Source: a virus
Direction: 5' to 3' (one strand)
DNA: 23,616 bases
IMG/VR virus record: IMGVR_UViG_3300001838_000044
Coordinates: 1 to 23,616 of that record
The notes beneath the pieces were generated by a model. The model was not told the origin of the DNA, searched no databases, and saw nothing but the letters and a program-made list of their open reading frames with translations. Positions 21,521-23,616 of the stretch are shown here, piece after piece (the stretch's first letter is position 1; each line of letters starts with the position of its first letter). Made by a program: the position numbers and the translations under genes.

Positions 21521-22638
21521 GAATCTTTCTTACAGAATCACGCACCTGCTCCCAAACAGAGACCGATCTTTTTGAAGATCACACCTATCCGCAAAGGATT
21601 CACTGGTTCAAGGAGACCTATGCCCGTGTCAAAAGTGGACTTTTTTATCCTCCACACATGATTGCTGAGCGGGTTTTAGATCCCAAACTGCTTGCCCATC
21701 TCAAAACCACGCAGCCTGGCAAGACTGCTTTTATCTTGGCTTCTGGAAGCAGTAACTTTGCTGGAGAAGGCAACAAGATTGGGCGTGAAAACAGCCTGTC
21801 TTTTAACTACAAGTTCCTCCCATTGACGTTGACCAATGTGTATGCCGGTCGCGTAGCATCGCAGTGCGGGGAAATGGACTACGTCGCCACAGATGCCACG
21901 GCCTGTACTTCCAGCCTTAAAGTTTTGATGGACGTACAGACCCTGATCAAGTTTTATGGCTTTGACCGGGTCATCGTGCTGGCCGTCGAGGACCAAGTGA
22001 ACAACATGACACTCCAGTTTTTTGGAGAAGCCAAAGCAACCCTGACCGAAGACATGGCCGAGGCTCACCAGGTGGTTCCCAGTGCCTTCGATTCAAAGAA
22101 TTTTGGGTTCTACATAGGCCAGGGCGCCGCGTTTGCCGTGTTCGAGTCTGAGGAGGCTCTAAAACGCAGTGGATTGGCCCCAAAAGCCGAACTTTTGTCA
22201 GCGTATACCGCTGCAGAAGTCGCCAAAAATGCCATTGGACAACGTGAAGATGGTCAGGGCTTTTGTCGGGCAATTGAGGGGGCCATGAAATTTGCACAAA
22301 TTTGCCCGGAACAAATTAAAATCGTGAAAACTCATGGTACCGGTACCAGATCTAACAACGATGCCGAAAAGGCAGCGCTGGAAAGGTGCTTGAGTGGGTT
22401 TGTAGCGACATCGTATAAGCAACGAATCGGCCATACGATGGGAGCGAGCGGACTGTTAGAGACCCTCTTGCTGTTCAATGATTTAGAAAAGGGAACTGTC
22501 CCTGGGATCTTGAATCGGACTGAGGAGGATCATGTGTTCCTCTCTGAAGCGGTTGAAGCGCCTAAAGGGATGGTGTTAAGCTTGAGTGCTGGCATGGGCA
22601 ACGTGTTCAGTGCTGCGCTTTTCAACATGAGGATCTAA
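21517..22638 (+). CDS. Beta-ketoacyl-ACP synthase (KAS II/FabF-like thiolase fold)
   Basis: This 373-residue ketosynthase overlaps the ACP stop (ATGA), with AGGA at 21505-21508. The nucleophile Cys130 sits in TDATACTSSL, His273 in KTHGTGTRSNND, Lys301 and His306 in KQRIGHTMGASG: the Cys-His-His triad and Lys of condensing enzymes. A FDSKNFGFYIGQGAAFAVFE stretch (191-210) matches the RDGFVLGEGAG region. It would extend an acyl chain by two carbons from malonyl-ACP. Compared with E. coli FabF (about 413 residues), the Cys lies about 34 residues earlier, so the N-terminal part is shortened and divergent. The terminal GFGGTN motif reads GMGNVF (359-364), replacing the Phe gatekeeper by Met360. 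Hand-counted GC in two 120-base blocks is 49% and 46%, versus 61% in the hub gene. Confidence 0.9.
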   Translation: MRIFLTESRTCSQTETDLFEDHTYPQRIHWFKETYARVKSGLFYPPHMIAERVLDPKLLAHLKTTQPGKTAFILASGSSNFAGEGNKIGRENSLSFNYKFLPLTLTNVYAGRVASQCGEMDYVATDATACTSSLKVLMDVQTLIKFYGFDRVIVLAVEDQVNNMTLQFFGEAKATLTEDMAEAHQVVPSAFDSKNFGFYIGQGAAFAVFESEEALKRSGLAPKAELLSAYTAAEVAKNAIGQREDGQGFCRAIEGAMKFAQICPEQIKIVKTHGTGTRSNNDAEKAALERCLSGFVATSYKQRIGHTMGASGLLETLLLFNDLEKGTVPGILNRTEEDHVFLSEAVEAPKGMVLSLSAGMGNVFSAALFNMRI

Positions 22639-22640
22639 CT

Positions 22641-23096
22641 ATGCCGCTCGTAGACAGCAGACAGCAAATGCTCGACCTTGGCCAGCTACTCAAAGTAGCG
22701 GCTGAGAACACAAAATCTGAGTACCCGATGGAGTTCGTGTACACCGCCTTCGTCAAGGAGGTGCAGATGCCTGACAGCAAGTTCTATCGCTACGGCAACA
22801 CTGTCTATGTCGTGCATGGCTCAGAAAAAACTCCTCGCAAGGGCATGTTCAGGGCGCTAAACGCAGACACTGCCCCCAATTTCCTAGCTTCGGGTTTTGC
22901 TTTTGTCGTTGATGCCTACAAGGCAGGTTTCGACACACTGGTCACCCAGTTCAGCGACCAAAGCATCTTAAATATCTTCCGCAACGTTGCAAAGAATCCT
23001 CCCAACCCAGGCATGGGCTACAACGTCACCATGCTGGCTGATGGGCAATACCAGGTTGCTTTGCAGCTCGGACAAAAACGTGAAGGAGCACGATAA
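22641..23096 (+). CDS. Conserved phage protein, possible internal virion or GNAT-fold (151 aa)
   Basis: GAGGA at 22629-22633 precedes ATG 22641, 2 bases after the ketosynthase stop. The 151-residue protein has a helical N-terminus (VDSRQQMLDLGQLLKVAAEN), a strand region (KFYRYGNTVYVVHGSEKTP), FRALNADTAPNFLASGFAFV, YKAGFDTLVTQF and IFRNVAKNPPNPGMGY with a final strand pair. This recurs immediately upstream of internal-protein genes in aquatic short-tailed phages. The alternating helix/strand order resembles a GNAT acetyltransferase fold, as noted for some T7 gp13 relatives, but I see no Q/R-x-x-G-x-G/A acyl-CoA motif, so activity is doubtful. It may be a virion ejection protein. Confidence 0.55.
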   Translation: MPLVDSRQQMLDLGQLLKVAAENTKSEYPMEFVYTAFVKEVQMPDSKFYRYGNTVYVVHGSEKTPRKGMFRALNADTAPNFLASGFAFVVDAYKAGFDTLVTQFSDQSILNIFRNVAKNPPNPGMGYNVTMLADGQYQVALQLGQKREGAR

Positions 23097-23616
23097 TGGG
23101 TGCAGTAGCAAGTTTTGTTGAAGACGTTTTTGGCGGCGTAGTTGAAGCCGTGGGAGATGTTGTTGATACCGTTGGTGATGTTGTCAAAGACGTTGGCAAG
23201 GCAATTGATGACTACGTCGTTCAGCCGATTCTTGATGATCCCCTGAGCGCAATTGCAACTATTGGAGCAGCGACATTCCTAGGGCCTGAAGCTGCGGCAC
23301 TATTTGGAACATCCGCCCCTGTTGGTGTTGGTATTGCTGCTGGTGCAGCAAATACGGCTGCTGGCCTTGTCCAAGGCGAAGATTTTGATGAAGCGATCAA
23401 AGGCGGTTTGGCAGCAGGTATTGGCGCCGGCGTCAGTAACTCGCTCAACCTGTTTGGCGAAGCCGGAGGCGAGACTCCTCCAAACACAACTCCTGATCCG
23501 CTTAACCGGTTGCCTTCTCTGCAAAACAACAACATTGCCAATGTGGATGTTGGAAATCCATCGGTTTCGACAAATGTTGCAACGCCAACCGCGACATTGG
23601 ACACGAGCTTTGCTCC
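23096..23616 (+). CDS. Internal virion / ejection protein, N-terminal fragment
   Basis: ATG 23096 overlaps the previous stop (TAATG), and the frame stays open through the window end (173 residues). The N-terminus is a short-period repeat of the type V-[GE]-D-V-V (VEAVGDVVDTVGDVVKDVGK) that would form an amphipathic helix, followed by PILDDPLSAIATIGAATFLG and a hydrophobic Gly/Ala-rich stretch (about 55-120; GVGIAAGAANTAAGLVQGED, then AGIGAGVSNSLNLFG) and a Pro/Asn-rich linker. Such amphipathic, Gly/Ala-rich N-termini are typical of large podovirus internal proteins that enter the cell envelope with the DNA (T7 gp15/gp16, P22 gp16/gp20). Total length and the rest of the protein are not visible. 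Confidence 0.55.
   Translation, partial: MGAVASFVEDVFGGVVEAVGDVVDTVGDVVKDVGKAIDDYVVQPILDDPLSAIATIGAATFLGPEAAALFGTSAPVGVGIAAGAANTAAGLVQGEDFDEAIKGGLAAGIGAGVSNSLNLFGEAGGETPPNTTPDPLNRLPSLQNNNIANVDVGNPSVSTNVATPTATLDTSFA

Noticed and set aside
21517-22638. Idea that the ketosynthase is a decayed host gene remnant
   Set aside because: Reading frame, all catalytic residues and the start/stop couplings are intact, so it appears functional.

Overview
The window is the late (structural, lysis and ejection) half of a tailed double-stranded DNA phage genome. Every credible gene is on the + strand, genes are packed with overlaps of the ATGA, TAATG and TGATG type, and the largest gaps between genes are about 70 bases. 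There is no integrase, repressor, tRNA or CRISPR. The set of portal, P22-gp4-like adaptor, gp10-like tail hub and a probable internal ejection protein, with no tape measure, sheath or tail-tube gene, points to a podovirus-like (short-tailed) virion. GC is moderate and many small Lys/Gly-rich virion-associated proteins resemble those common in freshwater phages. A Gram-negative host is likely (GH108 endolysin plus a GTA-type 3TM holin), but the sequence does not identify it.

Layout. 1-267: C-terminus of the large terminase. 280-6690: head module with portal, two small proteins, a GroES-like co-chaperonin, a scaffold-like protein, a conserved unknown, a decoration-like protein and the major capsid protein, closed by a strong hairpin terminator (6694-6730). 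6762-10050: virion-surface or decoration proteins, a small fibre-like protein and three consecutive very basic, glycine-rich proteins. 10119-15523: head-tail adaptor with an inserted beta domain, a small Cys-containing protein, and two tail-fibre genes, the second ending in a peptidase S74 intramolecular chaperone. 15523-17326: small proteins and the lysis genes (two related membrane/coiled-coil proteins, GH108 muramidase, 3TM holin). 17336-21230: a truncated plus a full copy of a tail-adaptor family, a third fibre-like protein, and the tail hub. 21230-22638: an acyl carrier protein followed by a beta-ketoacyl-ACP synthase. 22641-23616: a conserved small protein and the start of a probable internal/ejection protein that runs off the window.

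The standout is the ACP-ketosynthase pair. Both carry intact active-site residues (Ser41 of the ACP; Cys130, His273, His306 and Lys301 of the synthase), they are coupled to each other and to the flanking virion genes by overlapping start and stop codons, and they have visibly lower GC than the tail hub gene before them. No other fatty-acid or polyketide enzyme is visible. This suggests a late-expressed acyl-chain function (host membrane remodelling, lipid or metabolite production, or virion acylation) embedded in the structural operon. Other notable points are the phage GroES in the head module, a tandem truncated paralogue of the tail adaptor, a beta-domain insertion in the gp4-like adaptor, and a low-GC receptor-binding segment in the S74 fibre.
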